NCBI RefSeq assembly: GCF_003387075.1
Contig: NZ_QUMQ01000001.1
Span: forward strand, 5,332,001-5,396,000
Reading direction: 5' to 3'
Source: Asanoa ferruginea
GTDB lineage: Bacteria > Actinomycetota > Actinomycetes > Mycobacteriales > Micromonosporaceae
Length of the DNA stretch: 64,000 bases
The notes under the pieces were generated by a model that saw only the letters and a list, made by a program, of their open reading frames with translations, did no database searches and was not told the DNA's origin. How positions within the stretch are numbered: position 1 is the first letter of the stretch; each line of letters opens with the position of its first letter. A program made the position numbers and the translations under genes. Shown here in pieces: positions 18,501 through 25,729 of the stretch.

Positions 18501-20098
18501 CCGTCGGGGTCGACCGTGATCCGCAGGACCACCGCCGGACCGGCGGCCGCCGGCTGCCCGGTCAGGTCGAGCTCGATCGGGAACCCGTCGTCGAGCTGGC
18601 GGGCGTCGTGCAGGCGGGGATGTCGCACGAACACGTCGCGCAGGTAGGTCCCCGACGCGCGCGCCGCGTCGAGCCGTGCCGCGACCTCGCCCGCGTAGCC
18701 GGTGAAGTCCGGCGTCAGGGCCGGCACCGCGAACGGCACCAGAGGCGCCAGGAGGCCGTCGGCGTCGCCGGTCGGCACCCGCAGGCCGATGTCGCCGGGC
18801 TCGCCCCGACCGATCCGGGCAAGGAAAGCGCACACTGCCGCGGCCGTCGCCGGTGTACCGGGCACGTCGAACCGGTGCCGGACGGTCGGTAGCGCGGTGG
18901 TCGTGGGTGCGCCGCTGGGGTCGGGCACGTCGAATTGGTGCCAGGCGGTCGGGTGCGCGGCGGTCGCGGGTGCGCCGCCGGGGTCGGGCTCGTCGAACCG
19001 GTGCCAGGCGGTCGGGGGCGCGGCGGTCGTGGGTGCGCCGCCGGTGGCGGGCACGTCGAATCGGTGCCAGGCGGTCGGTGGCGTCGCCGTCTGCCGGTAG
19101 GGCACGTCCATCGGCCGGGTCGTTGCCAGCCGCGTCACCCACGCGCGTTCGTGCCGGATGGTGGCGCGCTGCGCCGCCGTAAGCGCCGCGGCCCCCTGGC
19201 CGTCGAGTGCGGGCAACACCCGGCCCACCGACTCGCTCAGGTTGACCGGAAGCCCGGCGATGGTGGCGACCGCGTCGAGAACGAGGTCGTGGGTCGCCGT
19301 CGCGACCGTCAGCGATCGCTCACCGCACCCCACCACCGTGCCGGGCGGCGCGGTGGACCGCGCTTCGCTGACGCGCGCGCCGCCCACCGAGAGCAGCCGC
19401 CCACCTTCGTAGGCGATCTTCGCCGTGCCGAACTCGTTGGCGTGCGGGCCGAACGCGGTGGCGCGCACCAGTGCGGCGATCCGGCCGGCCGGCTCGGTCC
19501 AGTCGATCGTCAGCGCGGCGGTGGGCCGGTCGGCGGCTCCGTGGTAGGTGCGCCGGTGCAGGTCCTGCGCCGCGGGACGGAGCGTGCCGGCGTCCAAGCG
19601 GTCGACGAGCTCGCCGAAGGCGTCGAGCCCGGCTGCGAAGCAGCGGGTGTTGAGGTCCCAGCTCGTGTCGTCCGGGCCCACCTCGACCCGCCGCTGCACA
19701 AGGACGTCGCCGGCATCGGCCCGCTCGGTCATCACGTGCCAGGTGACCCCGTGCGTCGTCGCGCCCCGCAGGATCGCCCACGCGCTGGCGTGCAGGCCCG
19801 CGTCGACGGGCAGCAGCCCGTCGTGGAAGTTGACCGCGAGCCGCCGCGCCCGGCGCAGCACCGCGGCCGGCAGCAGGCGCAGGTTCACCACGCTGAACAG
19901 GTAGTCGAACGGCGCGTCGAGCAGGTCGACCCGCCCGGCCTGGCGGATGCCGCGCAGCCGGGCCCACTCCCGCACCGATTCGACATCGCTGGCGACTCCG
20001 GCTATCTCGTGACCGGCCGCCAGCCAGCGCTCAGCACACCCGACGGTGAGCGCGTTCTCCCCGACGAAGACCGCGGTCCGCGGCTCCACATTGCTCAT
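15539..20098 (-). CDS. Single-module NRPS: formyltransferase, partial C domain, A domain (Gly-like code), PCP, reductase
   Basis: The 1519-residue enzyme starts at the ATG at 20098 with GGGGGAAGG upstream. Domains in order: formyltransferase about 1-310, with catalytic Asn90, His92 and Asp128; a repeat-rich linker about 338-420; the C-terminal lobe of a condensation domain about 425-575 without an HHxxxDG motif; adenylation domain 590-1075; carrier domain with Ser1118 in GGDSL; and a short-chain-type thioester reductase 1183-1519 (TGATGFLG, YQRSK). Specificity residues read D-I-L-Q-W-G-L-V-W-K, close to the glycine code DILQLGLIWK as I recall it. This predicts loading of glycine, N-formylation and reductive release as an aldehyde or alcohol. 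No further NRPS module is nearby. Confidence 0.9.
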   Translation of the reverse strand: MSNVEPRTAVFVGENALTVGCAERWLAAGHEIAGVASDVESVREWARLRGIRQAGRVDLLDAPFDYLFSVVNLRLLPAAVLRRARRLAVNFHDGLLPVDAGLHASAWAILRGATTHGVTWHVMTERADAGDVLVQRRVEVGPDDTSWDLNTRCFAAGLDAFGELVDRLDAGTLRPAAQDLHRRTYHGAADRPTAALTIDWTEPAGRIAALVRATAFGPHANEFGTAKIAYEGGRLLSVGGARVSEARSTAPPGTVVGCGERSLTVATATHDLVLDAVATIAGLPVNLSESVGRVLPALDGQGAAALTAAQRATIRHERAWVTRLATTRPMDVPYRQTATPPTAWHRFDVPATGGAPTTAAPPTAWHRFDEPDPGGAPATAAHPTAWHQFDVPDPSGAPTTTALPTVRHRFDVPGTPATAAAVCAFLARIGRGEPGDIGLRVPTGDADGLLAPLVPFAVPALTPDFTGYAGEVAARLDAARASGTYLRDVFVRHPRLHDARQLDDGFPIELDLTGQPAAAGPAVVLRITVDPDGSCRWWVADSVAAATEARALVDAFAMFRSGLAGGGAPDTTPLLTAAPTVAPVDYPRDRCIHQLIADQVDRTPDVPAVTSAGQQLTYRQLHARTHELAAHIAAHGVGPGDLVGVSVGRTPDLVATLLAVLRTGAAYVPLDPVYPPERIATMLDDARVRLLVADSAPDPRVAAAAPAILHLGQLGPAPAKDHPDAADPDDRAYVIYTSGSTGRPKGVQIGHRALTNFLSSMVREPGLTAGDRMLAVTTVCFDIAVLELFGPLLVGGAVHLADADTARDGHALCELIGRERPTVLQATPVTWKMLIAAGWGGSPGLRAWCGGEALTRDLADGLRIRAEAVWNLYGPTETTVWSTVSRVVAGAPITLGQPVANTRLYVLDDQLRPLPVGVPGELCIGGDGVADGYLDRPTLTADRFRQDPFADQGRLYRTGDLVRRTAGGALEFLGRTDHQVKIRGFRIELGEIEAVLAAAAEVGSAVVVARRDDTEATLAAYVTAAPGRTVDIGVLRAAAGRRLPDYMVPASVTVLDALPLTANGKVDRGALPAPALTAEPTSRRPETVRERQLCALFGASLGRDIGSDDDYFAAGGDSLRAVGLISAARDAGLVLTVADLFAAPTAARLAARLDGFAAPQEPVDLVAEVSLAPEVVPRRRSPRHVLLTGATGFLGAFLLHELAADPAVRVTCVVRSTDGLDRIRKNLRGYGLAEPTGNVDVRIADLAVDSAPTGLPERIDTIVHAAADVHFLRPYHQLAATNVGGTRRILEVAADTGAVVHHLSSMGVFGYAPRGAGRATADAPLPPPDRLVTGYQRSKWVAEGVCEVARSRGIPVTIHRLARVSGAATTGACQRDDFLWRILKGCVQIGGVPADTDLAFDLVPVDHAARAIADLVRLGTGGTHHQANPVPVTFTALVDQVRRAGYPLTDLDRRKWTDLVGADPANAAHALVDSFAATAWGPDHEVFLEPGPSGATCPAPHAGLLETYVDYFRRTGFLP
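18839..19081. repeat. 63-bp in-frame tandem repeat in the NRPS interdomain linker (about 3.8 copies)
   Basis: Units of 63 bp (19019-19081, 18956-19018, 18893-18955 and a partial 18839-18892) encode 21-residue repeats with the core PTAWHRFDVP followed by a Gly-Ala-Thr-rich tail. They sit between the formyltransferase and the condensation-domain remnant and keep the frame. Confidence 0.85.
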
Positions 20099-20134
20099 TG
20101 ATCTTGCGCCTTCCCCCGTTTGACCTGCGAAAAC

Positions 20135-20163
20135 ATAATGATCATGGGGTACGGGTGGAGCAA
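20135..20163 (-). promoter_or_regulatory. Candidate promoter of the NRPS gene
   Basis: On the minus strand a TTGCTC -35 and a CATTAT -10 are separated by 17 bp, about 35 bp upstream of the ATG, in a locally AT-rich patch. The matches are modest (3/6 and 4/6). Confidence 0.35.
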
Positions 20164-20197
20164 GTTCGCACAACCTTTAGCCGCGTGTCGCCCCTGC

Positions 20198-21247
20198 TCA
20201 GTGGCGGGTGCTCGCCCGGCGGACGACCGACCAGCGGTTGGCGTAGGAGGCCGGCTTCTCGCCCAGCGCGGCGTGGGCGCAGGCCGCGCCCTGGTCCCGC
20301 AGTGACTGCGCGACGGTGGTCAGCCCGAGCTGTGCGGCGACGGCCGCGTCGTCCCATCCGGTGACCGCGACGTCGCCCGGGATCGCGCGATCGGCCGCGT
20401 GGCAGGCGGCGACCACGCCGGCCGCCTGCCGGTCGCTCATGGCGGCGATCGCGTCGGGCGGCGCGGCGGAGGTCAGCAGGCTCGTCGCGAGGTGTTCGGC
20501 CTCGGCCGCGTCGTTGGTCGCGCACACGGCGACCGTCACGTCCCGCCACGGGATGCCCGCGGCCTCGGCCGCCTGCCGGTAGCCCTCGAGCCGGTGCCGG
20601 GTCACCGGAAACAGCACGTCGGCGGGGTCCGGGCCGGGGCCGATGGTGCTGATCCGCTCGCGGGAGAGCGGGAAGCTGACGACCGCGGGCCGTTTCGCGC
20701 CGGCGAACGCGGCCGTGCCTACCGCGTACGCCGCCGCCTTGTTGTCGATGGTCACCAGGGCCAGGCCTGGCGTCGCCGGTCCACCGTGGACCGTTGCGGG
20801 GCGCTTCATCGACCGCACGGCCGTGAGGATCGGGTCGTCGTCGGAGGTGGTCCAGACGACGTAGCCGTCGACGGCGGCGTCCTCGATCCGGGCCCGGTCG
20901 TCGGCGGCGCCGGTGATCGGCAGGATCGTCATCCCGTAGCCCCGCGCGGCGCACACGTCGGCGATCCCGGCCAGGAAGGACACCGCCTGCGGGTCGTCGA
21001 ACGCGTAACTCAGGTGCTCGCCCAGCACCACGCCGAGCGTGCGGGTGCTGCCGCGGCGCAGGGAGCGGGCGCTCGGGTCCGGGCCGGCGTAGCCCAGTCG
21101 CGCCGCCGCCTTGAGCACCTTGGCCCGGGCCTGGTCCGACACCCGGTCGGGCCGGTTGTAGGTGTAGGAGGCGGTCATCACGGACACGCCCGCCAGGTCG
21201 GCCACCTGGGCCAGGGTCACCCGCTTCGCGCCGGCAGACGATTCCAC
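20198..21247 (-). CDS. LacI-family transcriptional regulator
   Basis: The 349-residue protein starts at GTG 21247. The N-terminal helix-turn-helix and hinge are typical (VTLAQVADLAGVSVMTASYTYNRPDRVS), followed by a periplasmic-binding-protein-like effector domain that ends near the NRW SVV segment. The long open frame upstream is an artefact of the repeats in the opposite-strand MFS gene. It is divergent from the MFS transporter, with a LacI-type palindrome between them, so it probably represses the transporter and itself. The effector is unknown. Confidence 0.9.
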   Translation of the reverse strand: MESSAGAKRVTLAQVADLAGVSVMTASYTYNRPDRVSDQARAKVLKAAARLGYAGPDPSARSLRRGSTRTLGVVLGEHLSYAFDDPQAVSFLAGIADVCAARGYGMTILPITGAADDRARIEDAAVDGYVVWTTSDDDPILTAVRSMKRPATVHGGPATPGLALVTIDNKAAAYAVGTAAFAGAKRPAVVSFPLSRERISTIGPGPDPADVLFPVTRHRLEGYRQAAEAAGIPWRDVTVAVCATNDAAEAEHLATSLLTSAAPPDAIAAMSDRQAAGVVAACHAADRAIPGDVAVTGWDDAAVAAQLGLTTVAQSLRDQGAACAHAALGEKPASYANRWSVVRRASTRH

Positions 21248-21270
21248 AGTGTGCAGCCTATCGAATGTCT

Positions 21271-21284
21271 GTGTATCGTTACAC
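21271..21284. promoter_or_regulatory. Candidate LacI operator GTGTATCGTTACAC
   Basis: A 14-bp inverted repeat (GTGTA/TACAC) with the central CG typical of LacI-family operators lies in the 39-bp gap between the divergent lacI-type and MFS genes, 2 bp before the MFS ATG. Binding there should block both transcripts. Confidence 0.65.
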
Positions 21285-21286
21285 GG

Positions 21287-22720
21287 ATGCGTGCTTCCGC
21301 GTACGTGGCGTTCGCCGCCTTCGGCGCCTTCTGGGGGGTGTGGGGCGCCTCGGTGCCCCGGGTGCAGCAGCAGGCCGGCATCGGCGACGGCGAGCTCGGG
21401 TTCGCGCTGCTGTTCGTCGGCGCCGGCGCGCTGCCCGCGATGCTGCTGGTGGGCCGGGCACTCGATCGGTGGGGGCCGCGGGTCGCGGCACTGGTCATCG
21501 CCGCCCTCGGCGGGGTGGGCGCGGTGCTGGCGGTCGCCGCGGTCGACCTGGCCAGCCTGTGCGTCGGCCTGGCCCTCGTCGGCGCCACCAGCGGAGCGGC
21601 CGACGTGGCCATCAATGCGGTCGCCGGGCGAGCCGAGCAGCTCGCCGGCCGGCCGGTCATCACCCGGGCGCACGGCGTCTTCTCCAGCCTGGTGGTCCTG
21701 GCCAGCCTCGCCACCGGCGTCGCGTCGGGCGCGTCCCTGCCGCTCGCCGTTCCGTTCCTGGCGGTCGCCGTCCTCTCGGTGATCGCGGGCGTCGCCATGC
21801 TCAATACGCTGCCGGCGACCGCCGTCCCGGACCGGCCTGCGCGGGCCGCTGTCCCGGACCGGCGTGTGCGGGCCGCTGTCCCGGACCGGCGTGTGCGGGC
21901 CGCTGTCCCGGACCGGCGTGTGCGGGCCGCTGTCCCGGACCGGCGTGTGCGGGCCGCTGTCCCGGACCGGCGTGTGCGGGCCGCCGTCCCGGACCGGCCT
22001 GCGCGGGCCGCCGTCCCGGACCGGCGTGCACGGGCCGCCGTCCCGGACCGGCGTGCACGGGCCGCCGTCCCGGACCGTCGGGTGCGGGCCGCCACCACGT
22101 CTCCGTCGCGGATCGCGCCGTTGCTGCTGGTCGGTGTGCTCGGCGCGCTCGCGTTCGCCAGCGAGAACGCGCACCAGAGTTGGAGCGCGGTTTTCGCACA
22201 CGATGAACTGCACGCGGGGGTGGGGCGCAGCGCCGTCGCGCCGGCGGTCTTCGCCGCGGTCGTGGCGGTGACCCGGTTCGCTACCGGCGGCCTCCCGGCC
22301 GCGCACGCCCGCACGGTGCTGGTCACCGGCGCGTTCGCCGCCGCCGCCGGCACGGCGCTGATCGCCGCCGCGCCCACGCTGCTCGTCGCCGGCCTCGGTC
22401 TCGGGGTCGCCGCGGCCGGCACCGCCGTGCTGTTCCCGACTCTCGTCGGCGTCGTCTCGCGAAACGTCGACGAGTCCCGCCGGGGCCGCGCGACCTCGAT
22501 CGTCACGACGGTCTCCTACCTTGGCTTCCTGCTCGGGCCCGTGTATGTCGGCCTGTGGGCGGACGCCGTCGGGCTGCGCGGCGCGATGCTCGCCGTGGCG
22601 GCGCTCGCGGCGGGCCTGCTCGTCCTCACCCGGCCGCTGCTGCGGCTCACCGGCTTCGCCCCGACCGGCCACCGCGACCCGGCCTCGACGAGGTGGGCCG
22701 ACGCTGCCCTACGGCGGTAA
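21287..22720 (+). CDS. MFS transporter with a repeat-expanded central loop
   Basis: This 477-residue permease has six N-terminal and about six C-terminal hydrophobic helices. It has the RALDRWGPR motif after helix 2 and resembles the YbjJ/FucP-like MFS group. The loop between helices 6 and 7 is expanded by ten 9-residue arginine-rich repeats, adding about 90 positively charged, proline-rich residues on the cytoplasmic side. No ribosome site precedes the ATG, and the transcript may be nearly leaderless. It is probably controlled by the divergent LacI-type protein. Its cargo is unknown; export of the NRPS product is possible but unsupported beyond proximity. Its 3' end overlaps the next, convergent gene by 12 bp. 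Confidence 0.85.
   Translation: MRASAYVAFAAFGAFWGVWGASVPRVQQQAGIGDGELGFALLFVGAGALPAMLLVGRALDRWGPRVAALVIAALGGVGAVLAVAAVDLASLCVGLALVGATSGAADVAINAVAGRAEQLAGRPVITRAHGVFSSLVVLASLATGVASGASLPLAVPFLAVAVLSVIAGVAMLNTLPATAVPDRPARAAVPDRRVRAAVPDRRVRAAVPDRRVRAAVPDRRVRAAVPDRRVRAAVPDRPARAAVPDRRARAAVPDRRARAAVPDRRVRAATTSPSRIAPLLLVGVLGALAFASENAHQSWSAVFAHDELHAGVGRSAVAPAVFAAVVAVTRFATGGLPAAHARTVLVTGAFAAAAGTALIAAAPTLLVAGLGLGVAAAGTAVLFPTLVGVVSRNVDESRRGRATSIVTTVSYLGFLLGPVYVGLWADAVGLRGAMLAVAALAAGLLVLTRPLLRLTGFAPTGHRDPASTRWADAALRR
21818..22087. repeat. Ten 27-bp in-frame tandem repeats inside the MFS gene
   Basis: Each unit encodes a variant of AAVPDRRVR; copies 2-6 are identical at protein level and copies 1 and 7-10 vary at two positions (RPAR, RRAR). 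Unit length is a multiple of three, so copy number can change without breaking the frame. All six frames stay open through the array. Confidence 0.95.
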
Positions 22721-23320
22721 CAGCGCCGGGCGGGGTGGTGCGTTGAAGCAGTTGGCCGGCGGGTTGTCACCGGCGATGTCGTACTCGTGGCAGGTGGTAA
22801 ATCTGAAGTTGAACTGACCGACCAGCAGGGCGGTCACCCCGACGATCACCACGATGGTCGCGACCGCGACCCGGAATCGCCGGTCGGGCAGTTCGAAGTA
22901 TTCGGGGGCCACGATCCGGGCCGCGGCCCAGAGGGTGAACGGCACGGACACGAGCATGACGGTAATGAGCGTCAGGTCCAGGATGTGCGCCGCGCGTGAG
23001 GTCCGGCCGAAGGGCGCGATCAGCCGCATCGCCAGCCAGACCAGCGGCACGGACAGCACCGCGCGGGTCCAGGGCCGCACGCTGATGTAGCGGCGCAGCA
23101 CGATCGTGCCGAGCAGCAGCGTGCTGGACAACACCAGGATCTGGAAGAGCCGCGAATAGAAGACCGTGTGGTAGGCGCCGAGGGTGAACATCAGATCCCA
23201 GGCCACCAGCGATGCCGTGATCGTGGTCGCGAAGAACGCTCGCAACTCCTGGGTGTGCTCGGTGTGGCTGAACCCGGACAGCAGGTCGTCACGTGGTCGC
23301 TTGCGGCGCTCGGGTGGCAT
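22709..23320 (-). CDS. Integral membrane protein of unknown function
   Basis: The 203-residue protein has a charged N-terminus (MPPERRKRPRDD) and about five hydrophobic helices. A C-terminal tail carries two cysteines (TCHEYDIAGDNPPANC), probably outside the membrane and able to form a disulfide. I do not recognise a named family. It is convergent with the MFS gene (12-bp overlap) and downstream of the esterase gene's terminator, so it is likely a single-gene unit. Confidence 0.75.
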   Translation of the reverse strand: MPPERRKRPRDDLLSGFSHTEHTQELRAFFATTITASLVAWDLMFTLGAYHTVFYSRLFQILVLSSTLLLGTIVLRRYISVRPWTRAVLSVPLVWLAMRLIAPFGRTSRAAHILDLTLITVMLVSVPFTLWAAARIVAPEYFELPDRRFRVAVATIVVIVGVTALLVGQFNFRFTTCHEYDIAGDNPPANCFNAPPRPALLPP

Positions 23321-23345
23321 GTGGATGGCCGCCTAACTCAACTGC

Positions 23346-23376
23346 TTCGGGCCGCCCCGGGTAGAGGCGGCCCGAA
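23346..23376 (-). terminator. Terminator hairpin of the beta-lactamase-fold gene
   Basis: An 11-bp perfect stem (TTCGGGCCGCC / GGCGGCCCGAA) with a 9-nt loop starts 5 bp after the stop of the minus-strand gene ending at 23382. Confidence 0.7.
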
Positions 23377-23381
23377 CAAGG

Positions 23382-24605
23382 CTAGTCGTCGAGGGCCTGG
23401 TAGGTCGTGGTCCAGAAGTCGTGGATCACGTGTGCCTGATCCGGGGTGGACGCGCCGACCTGCGTCAGCAGGATGCCAGTGAGCTGGTTTTCCGGGTCGG
23501 CGTAGGTCGCGGTGCCGCTTCCGCCGTCCCAGCCGAACTGGCCGATGGGCGCGTAGTCGCCGCGGTAGGTGCGCACCGCCATGCCCAGACCCCAGCCGCC
23601 GTGCTGCCCCTGGCCGAACGAGATGTGGACGTTGTTGACGGCCATGGCGTGCCGGGCGGCCTGCTGCTCGGGGTCGAGGCGGTTGGTGGTCATCAGCTCG
23701 ACGGCGGGCCGGGACAGGATCCGCTCGCCTTCGTGCACGCCGTGATTGAGCAGCATCCGGAAGTAGGCGTGGTAGTCGTCGACGGTCGAGACCAGCCCGC
23801 CTCCGCCGCCCTGGAAGGCCGGCGGCTGGCTCCACCGGCCGCCTTCGGCCTCGTCCCACACGTGGAACTCGCCGGTCTGCGGGTCGGGGGCGTAGAGGGT
23901 CGGCAACCGGTCGATCTTGTCTTCGGGTACGTGGAAACCGGTGTCCTTCATCCCCAGCGGCTCGAAGATCCGCTCCCGCAGGAACGTCTCGAACGGCTGG
24001 CCGGTGACCCTGGCGACGAGCACACCGAGCAGGTCGCTGCTGAGCTGGTATTGCCAACGCTCGCCGGGCTGGTGCATCAGCGGAAGCGTGCCGAGGCGGC
24101 GCATCCACTCGTCCGGCTCGGGCATCGGCTCGGGCAGGTTGGGGGTGAGCCCTTGCTCGAAGACCGCGCCCATGATCGGGGTGCCCAGCGCGGTCATGTC
24201 CATGCCGAGCCCGAACGTGGACGTCAGGACATCCCGCACGGTGATCGGTCGCCGCGCCGGCACCGTGTCGTCGAGCGGGGCGTCGATCCGCGCCAGCACC
24301 CGCCGGTCGGCGAGCTCCGGCAGCCACGGCTCGACCGGGTCGTCGAGTCGCAGCCGGCACTCGTCGAGCAGCACCATCGCGGCCGCGATCGTGACCGGCT
24401 TCGACGTCGATGCCATCCGGAAGATCGTGTCGCGGCGCATCGACGGGCCACCGTCGTGGCGGAAGGTCCCCAGCGCCTCGACGTGTGTCTCACCGCCGCG
24501 GCTGACCATGGCGACGAGCCCAGGAATCCGGCCGGAGTCGACATGCCGTGCCAGCACGTCACTCAGTTTGCCGAGGCCCGCCTTGGTGAAGCTGCCAGTT
24601 GCCAT
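23382..24605 (-). CDS. Serine hydrolase, class C beta-lactamase fold (esterase/EstB-like)
   Basis: The 407-residue protein starts at the ATG with GGGAG upstream (24605); the open frame before it is not needed. The nucleophile motif SxxK is STSK in FRMASTSKPVT, and the second motif is YQLSSDLLG in place of YxN. The third motif is probably the GWDGGSGT segment. No signal peptide is visible, which argues for an esterase or transesterase in the cytoplasm rather than a resistance beta-lactamase. It is divergent from a LysR-type regulator. Confidence 0.87.
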   Translation of the reverse strand: MATGSFTKAGLGKLSDVLARHVDSGRIPGLVAMVSRGGETHVEALGTFRHDGGPSMRRDTIFRMASTSKPVTIAAAMVLLDECRLRLDDPVEPWLPELADRRVLARIDAPLDDTVPARRPITVRDVLTSTFGLGMDMTALGTPIMGAVFEQGLTPNLPEPMPEPDEWMRRLGTLPLMHQPGERWQYQLSSDLLGVLVARVTGQPFETFLRERIFEPLGMKDTGFHVPEDKIDRLPTLYAPDPQTGEFHVWDEAEGGRWSQPPAFQGGGGGLVSTVDDYHAYFRMLLNHGVHEGERILSRPAVELMTTNRLDPEQQAARHAMAVNNVHISFGQGQHGGWGLGMAVRTYRGDYAPIGQFGWDGGSGTATYADPENQLTGILLTQVGASTPDQAHVIHDFWTTTYQALDD

Positions 24606-24781
24606 CGTGAATCTCCCTACAGTCGCCGAACCGCTCATGGACCCACCGTCGCCGACCCCGCTGACACGGGGCAGACACGGCGCTGACACCCGCACCGGCC
24701 GCCGGGCGCGCTGGTAACAGGCTGGGCGCGCGGCGACCGCCGAACAACGGCGATGTCAGCAAGGCAGCGTTGCCCGACGGG

Positions 24782-24814
24782 TCATCGTTGCGGGTTTGGT
24801 CAACGCAGCGATGA
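24782..24814. promoter_or_regulatory. 11-bp inverted repeat, candidate LysR operator
   Basis: Arms TCATCGTTGCG (24782-24792) and CGCAGCGATGA (24804-24814) match at 10 of 11 positions around an 11-bp spacer, 30 bp before the LysR start. LysR-type proteins typically bind interrupted dyads in the shared promoter of a divergent target gene. Confidence 0.55.
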
Positions 24815-24843
24815 TCAGTAGGTTCATGATCCAAGGGGGGTTC

Positions 24844-25725
24844 GTGGAGCTTCGGGACATCGAGATCTTCCTGGCGTTGGCCGAGGAACTGCACTTCGGT
24901 CGTACGGCGGAGCGCCTGCGGGTGACCCCGTCCCGGGTCAGCCATGTCATCAAGAAGGCCGAACGCCGCATCGGCGGGCCGCTGTTCGAGCGCACGTCTC
25001 GCACCGTCCGGCTCACTCCGTTGGGCGAGCGGCTCCGGGACGACCTCTTGCCGGCGCACACGCAGATCCAGCGCGCCGTCGACCGCGCCGTTGCCGGAGC
25101 GCGTGGCATCAGCGGCACACTGCGCGTCGGCTACAGCACGCCGTGGTGCGCCGACCTGGCACTCCAGGCGGCGAAGGTGCTTCGGACCAGATATCCGGGC
25201 TGCGTCGTGCGAACCCAGGAGATCCAGTTCAACGAACCGTTCGGGCCGCTGCTCCGGGGCGAACTGGACCTCCAGATCAGTGAGTTTCCGGTGCGGACCC
25301 ACGGTGTCACCGAGGGCCCGGTCCTGCTCCGCGAGCGTCGGGCGTTGATGGTCCCGGCCGACCATCCGCTGGCCCACCAGGAGAGCGTGTCAATGGAAGA
25401 CCTGGCTGAGGTGCCCCTCATCAGGTCGGACGGGGGTCTGCCGGCGTCGCTGCGGGATCTGCACATGCCCGTCCGCACGCCGATGGGTCGGCCGATCCCG
25501 CATGGGCCGTCGTACACCTTCTGGCCCGAGGTTTTGGCGCTGGTCGCCGCCGGTCTCGGTGCCTCGATCGTGGCGGCCCGCGCCGCCAGCTACCACGCCC
25601 GGCCCGGCATCGCCTTCGTCCCGTTCGCCGATGGTCCGACGGTCGACTACGGCGTGCTGTGGCCGGCGACCGGGCAGGCGCAACTCGCGATGACGTTCGT
25701 CGACGTGCTCGTCGACCTGCGGTAG
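24844..25725 (+). CDS. LysR-family transcriptional regulator
   Basis: I choose the GTG at 24844, preceded by AAGGGGGG, giving 293 residues that begin with the usual ELRDIEIFLALAEELHFGRTAERL winged helix. The second helix reads RVTPSRVSHVIKKAERRIGGPLFERT. The C-terminal part is the LysR substrate-binding fold (GTLRVGYSTPWCADLAL). An ATG at 24826 is possible but badly spaced. It is divergent from the beta-lactamase-fold hydrolase and likely its regulator, and it ends 4 bp from the convergent epimerase gene. Confidence 0.9.
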   Translation: MELRDIEIFLALAEELHFGRTAERLRVTPSRVSHVIKKAERRIGGPLFERTSRTVRLTPLGERLRDDLLPAHTQIQRAVDRAVAGARGISGTLRVGYSTPWCADLALQAAKVLRTRYPGCVVRTQEIQFNEPFGPLLRGELDLQISEFPVRTHGVTEGPVLLRERRALMVPADHPLAHQESVSMEDLAEVPLIRSDGGLPASLRDLHMPVRTPMGRPIPHGPSYTFWPEVLALVAAGLGASIVAARAASYHARPGIAFVPFADGPTVDYGVLWPATGQAQLAMTFVDVLVDLR

Positions 25726-25729
25726 CGGC

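Noticed and set aside
21818-22087. CRISPR-like repeat array
   Set aside because: The 27-bp units are directly adjacent with no spacers and encode an in-frame protein repeat.
20198-22672. An 824-residue minus-strand frame extending the LacI-type gene
   Set aside because: The extension is antisense to the MFS gene and stays open only because of the 27-bp repeats; the LacI domain starts cleanly at 21247.
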